NCBI GenBank assembly: GCA_027484265.1
Contig: JAIXTH010000215.1
Coordinates: 1 to 39,652 of the forward strand
DNA: 39,652 nucleotides
From: Alphaproteobacteria bacterium
GTDB taxonomy: Bacteria > Pseudomonadota > Alphaproteobacteria > Caulobacterales > Aquidulcibacteraceae
Direction: 5' to 3'
Positions 23,764 through 32,403 of the stretch are shown here, in pieces. Made by a program: the position numbers and the translations under genes. Numbering within the stretch: position 1 is the first letter of the stretch; each line of letters opens with the position of its first letter. The notes beneath the pieces were generated by a model. That model did no database searches. It saw only the letters and a program-made list of their open reading frames with translations, and was not told where the DNA came from.

Positions 23764-25245
23764 TCAGGCAGCTCCGGTTGCCGTGCTGGCATCGGCTTTG
23801 CCGCGCCGGGCCTCGAGGGTCTCGCGGGTCGCTTCCATGGTCGCCTGGCTCACGCCCAGGGTCGCCACCGCCCAGATCGCCAGCGCCGATGCCACCATCG
23901 GAATGCCGACATCGAACATCCGCATCAGGGTGATGGTGGTCTCGCTCTGGTTCCCGCCCAGCGCGACATCGAAGCCCGTCGCATTCAGCAGATAGCCGCT
24001 GGCCGCCAGTGCCGCCGCCATGCCCAGCTTCACGACCCACCAGTAGATCGAGCCGAACATGCCCTCGCGCCGCAGATGGGTCTTGACCTCGTCCAGGTCG
24101 ACGATGTCGGCAATCATCGCAGGCATCAGCGTGAACAGTCCGCCCAGCCCGAACGCCATCAGAGGCGCCGGAACCAGGACCAGCCAGGGCATCTCGGGGT
24201 TCATGCAGAACCACTTCAGGCCATAGCCGACAATCGAGATGCCGGTGGAGACCGCAAACGCCTTGATCTTGCCGATCCGGGTCGCAAGCCAGGTCACGAT
24301 GGCGATCACCGCGAATGTCGAGAACGTGCCGACGGTTCCGGCCCAGCCAGCATAGCGGGCGCCCGCCACCGTATCGCCGTCGAACACGTGGAAGATGATC
24401 ACATAGGTCTGGAACGATGCGATCAGGATGAAGCCATTGAACACCAGGAATGTCGCGATGCAGAGCTTCAGGAATGGCTTGAAGCGCAGCGCGGCCGCGA
24501 AACTGGAGAAGAAGGCACCTGTCCGGCGCACCATGGTGGTCCAGACCGACCAGTCCGGCTTGGCCGTCGGCAACGGGATCTCGGCCATCGCCACATTCTG
24601 GAGCCGCTCGCGCAGGAAGATCGCCGGCAGGATTCCCACCGCCATCACGAACAGCCCGATCAGGATCGACAGGCCGGCAGCCCCTTCGACCATCGTATCG
24701 AACCAGCGCTTGTCCTGCATCACCAGCAGCAGCCACGGCGGCAGGAAATAGGCCATCTGGCCGATGAAGTTCTGCGTCCCCATCAGCCGGGTGCGCTCGT
24801 TATAGTCCGGCGTCATCTCGTAGCCGAGCGCCACCCAGGGCGTGGCGAACACGGTATAGGCCAGATAGAACAGCAAGGAGCCGAGCAGGAAGTACCAGAA
24901 ATAAAAGTCTTCGCTCTGGCCCGACGGCAGCTGCCACAAGGCGATGAACACCACTCCGACCGAGAGTGCCCCGATGAAGATATAGGGTCTGCGACGTCCC
25001 CAGCGGCTCCTGGTATTGTCGGAGATGTAACCCATCAGCGGGTCGGTCATGGCATCGAACAGGCGCGGGATCGCGCCCAGCAGACCGACCAGGGCCGGAT
25101 TCATCCCGAGGCCGAGATTCAGCACGATCATCATGCCGCCAATGGCGCCGGCCAGCAGATTGTTCACGAAAGCGCCTGCGCCATACAGCAGCCGGTGCGA
25201 GAAGGGCACCCGGTCTTCCGGGCGGGTAACGGACGGACCCGACAT
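23764..25245 (-). CDS. GPH-family (MFS) sugar:cation symporter
   Basis: From ATG 25245 the protein is 493 aa; the ATG shares one base with the GH16 stop (TGATG). A TTG one codon upstream is an alternative. It has twelve predicted TM helices. Family landmarks are GAGAFVNNLLAGAIGGMM, IPRLFDAMTDPLMGYISDNTRSRWGRRRPYIFIGAL (the DPLMGxxSDxTRSRWGRRRP signature of glycoside-pentoside-hexuronide symporters) and TPWVALGYEMTPDYNERTRLMG. It probably imports oligosaccharides from the periplasm with a cation. It lies between an extracytoplasmic endoglucanase and a cytoplasmic beta-glucosidase, which fits a laminari- or cello-oligosaccharide substrate. Confidence 0.93.
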   Translation of the reverse strand: MSGPSVTRPEDRVPFSHRLLYGAGAFVNNLLAGAIGGMMIVLNLGLGMNPALVGLLGAIPRLFDAMTDPLMGYISDNTRSRWGRRRPYIFIGALSVGVVFIALWQLPSGQSEDFYFWYFLLGSLLFYLAYTVFATPWVALGYEMTPDYNERTRLMGTQNFIGQMAYFLPPWLLLVMQDKRWFDTMVEGAAGLSILIGLFVMAVGILPAIFLRERLQNVAMAEIPLPTAKPDWSVWTTMVRRTGAFFSSFAAALRFKPFLKLCIATFLVFNGFILIASFQTYVIIFHVFDGDTVAGARYAGWAGTVGTFSTFAVIAIVTWLATRIGKIKAFAVSTGISIVGYGLKWFCMNPEMPWLVLVPAPLMAFGLGGLFTLMPAMIADIVDLDEVKTHLRREGMFGSIYWWVVKLGMAAALAASGYLLNATGFDVALGGNQSETTITLMRMFDVGIPMVASALAIWAVATLGVSQATMEATRETLEARRGKADASTATGAA

Positions 25246-26234
25246 CAACGCACTCCTGTGGGCTCGACAGATTCGAACACCCGCACCCAGTCGACTTCCA
25301 TGGTCTTGGGGAAGCCTGTGCTGGACACGCCGCGCTCGTTCCGGTCCTCGGCAAGGTGGCCGCCGATCGCGAGGTTCATGATCAGATAGAAGGGGCGGTC
25401 GAACGGTGCCTGCGGCGGCAGGTCTGCCGGCATGGTATCGGACCGCCAGTCCGCCGATGTCAGGGTCAGATAGTGCTTGTCATCGACAAACCACTTGATC
25501 TCGCCCTCGCGCCACTCGATCGCATAGACGTGGAACCCATCCTCGGACGGGGGCAGGTCTGTGCGCTTGCCGGTATAGCGGTTGCGTGGCCAGGCGCCGC
25601 CGAAATGGATCGTCCCGAAGATGTTGTTCTCGCGGCCGTCCGGGCATTCGGCGCAGGCCGCCCCGATATTGACCGCCTCCATGATGTCGATCTCGCCCGA
25701 GGCGGCCCAGCCGCCATAGAAGTCCTCGGTCGGCAGCATCCAGACCGCGGCCCAGGCCCCCTGGCCCTCCGGCGCCCGCGCCCGGACCTCGATCCGGCCA
25801 TAGGTCCAGCTTGCCTTGCCCAGCGTGGTCAGGCGGGCGGAGGTGAAGGGCTGGGTCTTGAGCTGGCCCCGTTCGGCAGGGGGCAGCGCATTGTCGAGCC
25901 GAGGGGGCAGGGCGGGTCCCTCGGAGGTCTCCTGCCGGGCGACGATCTTCAAGGTGCCGTCGGAGACGAAGGCGTTCTGCGGGCGCGCCGTATAGCACTG
26001 GCGCTCGGCATTGCCGCCACCCCAGCAGTCGACATCGAACCCCCAGCGGGTGCGGTCGATCTCGGTGCCATCGAATTCATCCGCCCAGACCAGCCGCCAG
26101 GCATGCGGGTCCGCCATGGCCTGCGGGACCGGCGCGGCCGCGCCGGTGCCCTGTCCCAAGCTTGCTCCGTCACCCACCGTCGTACAGGCCGCAGTCGCGA
26201 GGGTCAGTACCGCAATTGATCGCCATGCCCGCAT
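25245..26234 (-). CDS. GH16 beta-glucanase (laminarinase-like) lipoprotein
   Basis: I choose ATG 26234 (329 aa), because it begins a lipoprotein signal MRAWRSIAVLTLATAAC with Cys17 as the anchor; the longer frame to 26294 would run through the operator. The catalytic domain starts at WRLVWADEFDG (46-56). The active site is GEIDIMEA (180-187), with E181 as nucleophile, D183 and E186 as acid/base, the ExDxxE form of GH16. Also visible are TYGRIEVRARAPEGQGAWAAVWMLP and the C-terminal MEVDWVRVF. It would cut beta-1,3 or mixed-linkage glucans at the cell surface. It is the first gene of the GH16 > GPH > GH3 operon, with a LacI-type operator 23 nt upstream. Confidence 0.93.
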   Translation of the reverse strand: MRAWRSIAVLTLATAACTTVGDGASLGQGTGAAAPVPQAMADPHAWRLVWADEFDGTEIDRTRWGFDVDCWGGGNAERQCYTARPQNAFVSDGTLKIVARQETSEGPALPPRLDNALPPAERGQLKTQPFTSARLTTLGKASWTYGRIEVRARAPEGQGAWAAVWMLPTEDFYGGWAASGEIDIMEAVNIGAACAECPDGRENNIFGTIHFGGAWPRNRYTGKRTDLPPSEDGFHVYAIEWREGEIKWFVDDKHYLTLTSADWRSDTMPADLPPQAPFDRPFYLIMNLAIGGHLAEDRNERGVSSTGFPKTMEVDWVRVFESVEPTGVR

Positions 26235-26257
26235 GCCCGCCCCGCCAAAGGAAGATG

Positions 26258-26271
26258 TGTGAACGTTCTCA
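26258..26271 (-). promoter_or_regulatory. LacI-type operator of the GH16 operon
   Basis: TGTGAACGTTCTCA matches the site at 16798 in its first 12 bases. It lies 23 nt upstream of the GH16 start, where bound repressor would block transcription. A TATGAT hexamer on the minus strand (about 26297-26292) could be the -10 element. Confidence 0.6.
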
Positions 26272-26432
26272 GACGGACTTGATGGCAGCATCATACCCTG
26301 ATGGCAAGTCTGATCTGGCCGCCGCAGCCGGACGGTAGCGGACAGATACGCTGCGACCCTGCCCGGGGCGGCGGTTCATGCCACGGCCAGATCACGCAGG
26401 CAGACCAGTGGCAGGGAGCCGGTCACACCGCC

Positions 26433-27386
26433 TCAGTCCGCCACCACCAGCGTGAAGGGCACTGTGATGGTCTGCCCGCCCTTGCGGACCTGCAGGAACA
26501 GCCGCGTCGGCCCGGCTGCCTCCGGGTGCAGCTCGAAGGCGAGGACCGGGCCACCCCGGTCGGTCTCGCTGGCGGGCTCGGTGCCTTCGGGGTGGGCATG
26601 CAGCATGCCAGCTGATCCGGCGGGGAAGCCGACGAGGTGGGCATAGGCCCCCATGATCGGCTCCAGGCCTGCAAAGGGCTGGCCTGTACCGGCGTCGGTG
26701 ACGGCAATGGTCACCGGCACAGGCGCACCGGCCGTGGCCGCGCCGCCCAGGGACACCGCGAACGCAAGGCCTCCGGCTGTTGCGGTGAGCGACTGCCCGG
26801 CCCCCACCGGCGGGGCAGGTTCACCGCCGACAGCAAGCGGCGCCGGTACCACAACCGGTCCGCCGCCGTGATCGTGGCCCGCACCCTGATCCTGGCTGTG
26901 GCCATCGCCGTGGCCGTGACCTGCACCATGGTCATGCCCATGCCCATGTTCGTCCGCCGGCCTGGCCGCCCCTGCCGGCAGGTACTCGGCATGGACCGTG
27001 TAGGCGCGGGCGAAGCGCGGCGTGAATGTGACCGACCATGTCCCTGGCTCGGTCGCGGGTGTGGCATGGGCATGGGTGTAGTCCTCGAGCCCTGCGTCCA
27101 CGATCATGACATGGACCTTCTCGGTATGGCTCACGGCGATCGCATCCGGGCCCAGCGGGGTGCCGACGGCGTCCTTCAGGACCAGGGTGAGGGTCACCGG
27201 CTGGCCGGGTGCCAGCGCCCCGGCGGGCGTGACCGCCAGCGAGCCCGCCCCGGCGGCAACGGCTGGCGCGGCCCCGCCCGGGGTCGCTGTTGCGGCGGTG
27301 GACGGCGTGGAAGGGCCTTCGCCACAGCCGGACAGGGTCAGCACGGCAGCGGCAGTCAGGGTCAGGATCGTGGACCGGGTACGCAT
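26433..27386 (-). CDS. His-rich metal-binding lipoprotein with YtkA/Ig-like domains
   Basis: ATG 27386 shares a base with the stop of the RND pump gene (TGATG); the product is 317 aa. A lipoprotein signal (LTAAAVLTLSGCGEG) leads to an Ala/Gly/Thr linker. A first Ig-like/YtkA-like domain includes SHTEKVHVMIVDAGLEDYTHAH and FTPRFARAYTVHAEYLPAG. A striking His/Asp/Gly segment follows (HGHGHDHGAGHGHGDGHS, then HDHGGG). A second similar domain has LEPIMGAYAHLVGFPAG, MLHAHPEG and TRLFLQVRKGGQTITVPFTLVV. It is anchored in the envelope and probably buffers or delivers metal for the efflux pump encoded just upstream. The metal is not defined. Confidence 0.85.
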   Translation of the reverse strand: MRTRSTILTLTAAAVLTLSGCGEGPSTPSTAATATPGGAAPAVAAGAGSLAVTPAGALAPGQPVTLTLVLKDAVGTPLGPDAIAVSHTEKVHVMIVDAGLEDYTHAHATPATEPGTWSVTFTPRFARAYTVHAEYLPAGAARPADEHGHGHDHGAGHGHGDGHSQDQGAGHDHGGGPVVVPAPLAVGGEPAPPVGAGQSLTATAGGLAFAVSLGGAATAGAPVPVTIAVTDAGTGQPFAGLEPIMGAYAHLVGFPAGSAGMLHAHPEGTEPASETDRGGPVLAFELHPEAAGPTRLFLQVRKGGQTITVPFTLVVAD

Positions 27387-30300
27387 CAGAAGGCCTCCTT
27401 CACATCGCCCGCAGCGCGGGCCATCATCAGATCGGCGAGGGGCTTCCCGCCGAACAGCTTGAACAGGATCGGGGTGATCAGGGCGTCGAGCAGCGTGGCG
27501 GACAGGAGCCCGCCGAAGATGGTCACCGCCACCGGCTGCAGGATCTCCTTGCCGGGCTCTCCGGCCCCCAGCATCAGCGGGATCAGGGCAAGACCCGCCG
27601 CCAGCGCGGTCATCAGGACCGGGGTCAGCCGCTCGAGCGTGCCGCGCACGATCAGGGCCTCGCCAAAGGTCTCGCCCTCCAGCACCACCAGATTGATATA
27701 GTGGCTGATCTTGAGGATGCCGTTGCGGGCTGCAATGCCCGTCAGCGTGACGAAGCCGATCAAGGTGGCAACCGACAGCGGCAGGCCTGCGATCCACAGC
27801 GCCGCCACCGATCCCACCAGGGCCATCGGCACGCCGGCCATCACGATCAGCGCCAGTCGCGCCGACCGGTAACGGGTGTAGAGCAGGGCGAAGATCAGCG
27901 CGAATGACACGAGGCTGAGCCCGGCGATGGTGGCGCTGGCGGCGGCCTGCGCCTGGAACTGTCCCTCCAGCCGGGCAAATCCACCTGCGGGCATCGCGGT
28001 TGCCGCGATGGCCGCCTCGATCTGCCGGGTGATGGTGGTGAGGTTCGCGCCGGGGGCGAGATTGGCCTGCACCACGATCCGGCGCTGGCCATTCTCGCGG
28101 GCGATCTGGTTGGGACCGTCGGTCTCCCGAATAGTTGCCAGCGACGACAGCGGTACCGCGCCTTGAGGTGTCTCGATCAGGGTGTCGGCCAGCGCCTGCG
28201 TGGTGCGGGCATCGTCCGGCAGGCGGATCACCACCTCGTAGCGGCGCACACCGTCCGCCACGCTGGACACCACCTTGCCACCCGACAGGGTCGTCAGCGC
28301 CTCGGTGATGGCGACAGGACTGGCGCCCCAGGTCGCGGCCCTCCGGTAATCCACTTCCACATCGATCTGCGGCACCCGCACGATCCGCTCGACCCGGACG
28401 TCGACGAGGCCGGGGATGGTGGCCAGGCGGGCGCGCAATGCCTCGGCAGCGGTCCGGGCGGCATCGAGGTCCTCGGCGAACACCTTGACCGCCACCGGCG
28501 AGGTCACGCCCGACAGCATGTGATCGATCCGGTGCGCCAGCGGCCCGCCGATGCCGATGCTGGCTGGCAGCGGCGCCAGTGCCGCGCGGATGTCGGCCAT
28601 CACCCGGTCGCGCTCGCGCGCTGTCAGTCCGGATTCAAGCCGGATGTCGATCTCGTTGGTATGGACCCCTTCCACATGTTCGTCCTGTTCGGCCCGTCCC
28701 GTGCGGCGTGACACGCTGGCAACACCGTCGACTGTCAGGATCAGGCGCTCGGCCTGCGCCCCGATTCGCGCACTCTCGGCGAGGCTGATCCCCGGCTGGA
28801 GCGACACGCCGGCGACCAGGGTGCTCTCATTGAAGACTGGCAGGAAGGCGCGGGGCAGGAGGGCTGCACCCATCAGCGCCACCGCGACCGCCGCGGCTGC
28901 GGTGCCCAGGACCAGCCCGGGGCGCGCGAACCCCCAGCGCAGGGCTTGCGCGTTCCAGCCCTTGAGCCGCGATGCCAGCCAGCTGTCGCCCCGCCCTGTC
29001 GCCCGCGCCTGGGGCAGCAGCCAATAGCACAGCACCGGGGTGATGGTGAGCGAGACAACCAGGCTGGCGAGAATCGCCACCACATAGGCGATGCCCAGTG
29101 GCTGGAACAGCCGCCCCTCGATGCCGCTCAGGAAGAACAGCGGCAGGAACACCAGGATGATGATCAAGGTGGCATAGACGATACCCGAGCGGACCTCGCT
29201 GGTGGCGCGCGCGATCACCCCGAGCGCCGGCTCGGGGGCGGCCCGCGCTGCAGTCTCGCGCAGGCGCCGCGTGACATTCTCGACCCCGACGACCGCATCA
29301 TCCACCAGCTCCCCGACGGCGATGGCCAGACCGCCCAGGGTCATGGTGTTGATGGTGAGACCCATCGCCTGGAACACCAGCGCCGTGATCAGGATCGAGA
29401 GCGGCAGGGCCGCGAGCGAGATGGCCGTGGTGCGCACATTGAGGAGGAAGGCGAACAGCACGACCGCCACCACGATGGCCGCCTCGATGATCACCTTCCG
29501 CAATGTATCGATCGAAGCCTCGATGAAGTCGGCCTGGCGCATCTGGATGCGGTCGGCGCGGATGCCCTGCGGCAGGGTGGCGGTGATCTCTGCCAGCGCC
29601 GTCTCGACGGCACGTGTCACGGCGATGGTGTCGGCCCCCGGCTGTTTCTGGACCCCGATGATCACGGCGGGCTCGCCGCGATAGCCGGCATCACCGCGCC
29701 GGAAGCGCGCCGAGAAGTCCACTGTGGCCACCCGCGACACCGGCACCACGGCACCCGAACGGGTGGCGACCGGCAGCCCGGCCAGTGCCTCCAGCTGCGT
29801 GGTACGGGCCACGGCGCGCACCACGAACTCCTGGCCGTTCTGGTCCACGAAGCCGCCGCCCTCATTGGTGGCGAAACCCGTTACCGCGCGCTCGAGCGCT
29901 TCAAGGCTCACGCCCAGCTGCGCCATGCGGACCGTGTCCGGGGCGATGCGGAACTGGCGGACCTCCCCGCCGATCGGGATCACCTGTGCCACGCCGGGAA
30001 TGGTCAGCAGGCGCGGGCGGATCTGGAAGTCTGCGATCTCGCGGGCGAGCTTGGGATCGGTGTCGCCGAACGGGATCGCCACCAGCATGATCTCGCCCAT
30101 GATGGACGTGACCGGCCCCATCTGCGGGGCATGGTCGACATCGCCGATCGCCTCGCGCGCCAGTGCCAGCCGCTCGGACACCTGCTGGCGTGCCACCAGC
30201 AGGTCCGATGACCAGCCGAACTCGACATGGACGATCGACAGCCCCACCCCCGACATCGACCGCACCCGCTCGACGCCGGGTATGCCGCTCATGGCATTCT

Positions 30301-30508
30301 CCAGCGGCTGGGTGATCAGGGCTTCCACTTCCGGCGGAGCCAGGCCACCCGCCTCGGTCATCAGGGTGACAGTGGGCTTGTTGAGGTCGGGCAGGACATC
30401 CACCGGCAGCCGCAGGGCCGAGAGGGAGCCGAGCACCACCAGGATCAGAGCGGCACAGGCCACCAGCACGCGGTGCCGCAGCGATGCGCGGACAAGGGTG
30501 TCGAACAT
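27386..30508 (-). CDS. heavy-metal efflux RND pump (CusA/CzcA family)
   Basis: This 1040-aa inner-membrane pump is the usual length for HME-RND proteins. The N-terminus has TM1 and LPVDVLPDLNKPTVTLMTEAGGLAPPEVEALITQPLE. TM4 has GELVDDAVVGVENVTRRL with the proton-relay Asp pair. The C-terminal TM region shows TLIGFVTLTGIAARNGIL, GTLERLTPVLMTALAAGLALIPLML and FGGLLSATLLDALITPILF. All are typical of the heavy-metal branch rather than drug pumps. It takes metal ions from periplasm or cytosol through adaptor and outer-membrane channel. It is coupled at both ends by TGATG overlaps to the adaptor and lipoprotein genes. A csoR-like regulator suggests Cu/Ag, but Ni/Co/Zn remain possible. Confidence 0.95.
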   Translation of the reverse strand: MFDTLVRASLRHRVLVACAALILVVLGSLSALRLPVDVLPDLNKPTVTLMTEAGGLAPPEVEALITQPLENAMSGIPGVERVRSMSGVGLSIVHVEFGWSSDLLVARQQVSERLALAREAIGDVDHAPQMGPVTSIMGEIMLVAIPFGDTDPKLAREIADFQIRPRLLTIPGVAQVIPIGGEVRQFRIAPDTVRMAQLGVSLEALERAVTGFATNEGGGFVDQNGQEFVVRAVARTTQLEALAGLPVATRSGAVVPVSRVATVDFSARFRRGDAGYRGEPAVIIGVQKQPGADTIAVTRAVETALAEITATLPQGIRADRIQMRQADFIEASIDTLRKVIIEAAIVVAVVLFAFLLNVRTTAISLAALPLSILITALVFQAMGLTINTMTLGGLAIAVGELVDDAVVGVENVTRRLRETAARAAPEPALGVIARATSEVRSGIVYATLIIILVFLPLFFLSGIEGRLFQPLGIAYVVAILASLVVSLTITPVLCYWLLPQARATGRGDSWLASRLKGWNAQALRWGFARPGLVLGTAAAAVAVALMGAALLPRAFLPVFNESTLVAGVSLQPGISLAESARIGAQAERLILTVDGVASVSRRTGRAEQDEHVEGVHTNEIDIRLESGLTARERDRVMADIRAALAPLPASIGIGGPLAHRIDHMLSGVTSPVAVKVFAEDLDAARTAAEALRARLATIPGLVDVRVERIVRVPQIDVEVDYRRAATWGASPVAITEALTTLSGGKVVSSVADGVRRYEVVIRLPDDARTTQALADTLIETPQGAVPLSSLATIRETDGPNQIARENGQRRIVVQANLAPGANLTTITRQIEAAIAATAMPAGGFARLEGQFQAQAAASATIAGLSLVSFALIFALLYTRYRSARLALIVMAGVPMALVGSVAALWIAGLPLSVATLIGFVTLTGIAARNGILKISHYINLVVLEGETFGEALIVRGTLERLTPVLMTALAAGLALIPLMLGAGEPGKEILQPVAVTIFGGLLSATLLDALITPILFKLFGGKPLADLMMARAAGDVKEAF

Positions 30509-32403
30509 CAGCGCACCTGTGCCAGCAGACCGGCCCCGGTGGTCACGATCCGCTGTCCGGGGGACAGGCCGGCGGTCACCAGGACGCGGCCCGCATCCAG
30601 ATCGAGGATTGTCACGGGAACAGGCGAGACCCGCTCGGCGCTGTCCTTGACGAACACCAGTGCCTGGCCGTTCGGGCCGCGCACGACGGCCTCGCGCGGG
30701 ACCGCCAGACCGTCGACCGGCAGGGGGCTGCGGACAAACACGCTGACCGGCTCGCCGACCCGCAGGCCGATATCGCTCAGGATCTGGAACCGCACCGGCG
30801 CGGCGCCGTCGATCAGGGCAAGGCCCGCACCGAGGCGCGCCAGGTCAAAGGTGCGCCCGTCGCCGGTGCGGCCGGAAGCGCGGCTGCCCAGCCGCGCACT
30901 CACCGCGTCCGGTGCCTGCGCCTGCACCAGAAGCGCGCCGGGCTGGATGATCGAGAACAGGGTCTCGCCCGGCGCCACCACCTGACCCTGGGTGACGTTC
31001 ACCGCCGAAACCACACCCGACACCGGCGCCCGGAGTGTCTCGCGGGGCGAGCGCGCCGCGCGCAGCGCGGACTGGCGTGCGGACAGGGCGTGCGCTTCGG
31101 CGCCCGCCTCGCCCACAAGGGCTGCACGGCGGGCCTGCAGGGCCCGCACCCGCGCGTCGGCTTCGGCCTGCTGCGCGGCGATCCGGGCCTCGATGCCGAG
31201 CACATCGGCGCGGGCCGCCTCGATGTCCCGCAGGGGGACCACGCCGTCGAGGCGCTGGAGGCGCTCCAGCCGCTGCCGCGCGGCAGCCAGTCCGGCGCGT
31301 GCTTCCGCGGTCGCGCCGCCCGCCGCCAGGGCGCGAGCGGCCGCCAGCTCGGCATCCACTTCGCTGGCGCCGCCGGCCGCAAGGCGTGCAGCCCGCTGGC
31401 GGGCCAGCGCCAGGTCCTGGGCAACCTGTCCCTGCGCTTCGACGATGCCCGCAGTACCGGCTGCATCGAACCCCGGGGTCACGGTGGCAAGCGCCTGACC
31501 CTGCACGACCGCCTGGCCGAGGGCGGGAAGACGCCCCGACACGCGGCCCGCGACCTGCGCCTGCACCACGCCGGATGCGTTGGGGTCCGCGATCACCTGG
31601 CCGATCAGCGTGATGGCTGCGCCCGTGTCCCCGCTGTCGGTGATCACGATGGTGCGCAGGCCGATCAGGCGCTGCATGGCCTTGGGAGCTGCAATCACCC
31701 CGTCGGGCAGCCTGATGGCCTGATCGCGCGATGCCATCGCGGGGGCGCCGGCTTCGCTGCCATGGTCGTGGCCGGGGCCGGCCTGTGCGCTGTCGGGTGC
31801 GGTGGCTGCCGCGGCGGCCACCAGGACCGTGGCCAGCGTCGCGGCCGCTGCGGCGGCCCGCCGCCTGCGGAACAGGAGGAGCCCGCCCCCGGCCAGCAGC
31901 AGCGCCACCGCGCCACCGGCAATCCAGACGGCCCCGCCACCGGGCAGGCCATCGAGGAGCCCGCCCGCGGCATGGTCTGCATGTGCCGCGTCGATCACCA
32001 GCTGCGCCGACAGCAGGGCTGGCGCACCATCGCCGTCAACCGCGATCAGGACCGGATAGGTCCCGGCGCTTGCAGCTTCGGGCAGCGCCACCTGGTAGGT
32101 TCCGTCCGGCGTGGCCGCCACCGCGTCGATCCTGCGCGGCCCGATGGTGATGGTGAGCGTTGCGGCGGTCACCGGCTCGTTGGTGGCGAACCGGTCGAGC
32201 CACAGACGCAAGCCATCGTCCTCGACCCGGCCGACAAGCTCATAGACTTCGGTTGCAGCCTCGAAGCGGGGTGCTGCCGGCATCACGGCCCCGGTGGCGA
32301 CAGGGTCGGTGCCATGATCATGGCCGGGGCCGGCTGTGACGGGCTGGATGGCGAGGGCTGCGAGGATGGCGGCGGCGCAGACGCGCGTGGTGGTGCGGAT
32401 CAT
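30508..32403 (-). CDS. RND periplasmic adaptor with extra N-terminal domain and TM segment
   Basis: At 631 aa it is far longer than common adaptors (about 400). After a signal peptide comes GPGHDHG, a beta-rich domain (about 45-145, with LRLWLDRFATNEPVTAATLTI and YPVLIAVDGDG), then a TM segment (VWIAGGAVALLLAGGGLLLF) and a second hydrophobic stretch. GPGHDHG then appears again, as if two proteins were fused. The adaptor proper (about residue 230 on) has GQVIADPNASGVVQAQVAGRVSG, a long Ala/Arg/Glu coiled-coil hairpin (about 330-430), LRAPVSGVVSAVNVTQGQVV (lipoyl), and beta-barrel/membrane-proximal parts ending at GLSPGQRIVTTGAGLL. It overlaps the outer-membrane factor gene by 4 nt and the pump gene by one base. 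The repeated His motif may bind the exported metal. Confidence 0.9.
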   Translation of the reverse strand: MIRTTTRVCAAAILAALAIQPVTAGPGHDHGTDPVATGAVMPAAPRFEAATEVYELVGRVEDDGLRLWLDRFATNEPVTAATLTITIGPRRIDAVAATPDGTYQVALPEAASAGTYPVLIAVDGDGAPALLSAQLVIDAAHADHAAGGLLDGLPGGGAVWIAGGAVALLLAGGGLLLFRRRRAAAAAATLATVLVAAAAATAPDSAQAGPGHDHGSEAGAPAMASRDQAIRLPDGVIAAPKAMQRLIGLRTIVITDSGDTGAAITLIGQVIADPNASGVVQAQVAGRVSGRLPALGQAVVQGQALATVTPGFDAAGTAGIVEAQGQVAQDLALARQRAARLAAGGASEVDAELAAARALAAGGATAEARAGLAAARQRLERLQRLDGVVPLRDIEAARADVLGIEARIAAQQAEADARVRALQARRAALVGEAGAEAHALSARQSALRAARSPRETLRAPVSGVVSAVNVTQGQVVAPGETLFSIIQPGALLVQAQAPDAVSARLGSRASGRTGDGRTFDLARLGAGLALIDGAAPVRFQILSDIGLRVGEPVSVFVRSPLPVDGLAVPREAVVRGPNGQALVFVKDSAERVSPVPVTILDLDAGRVLVTAGLSPGQRIVTTGAGLLAQVR

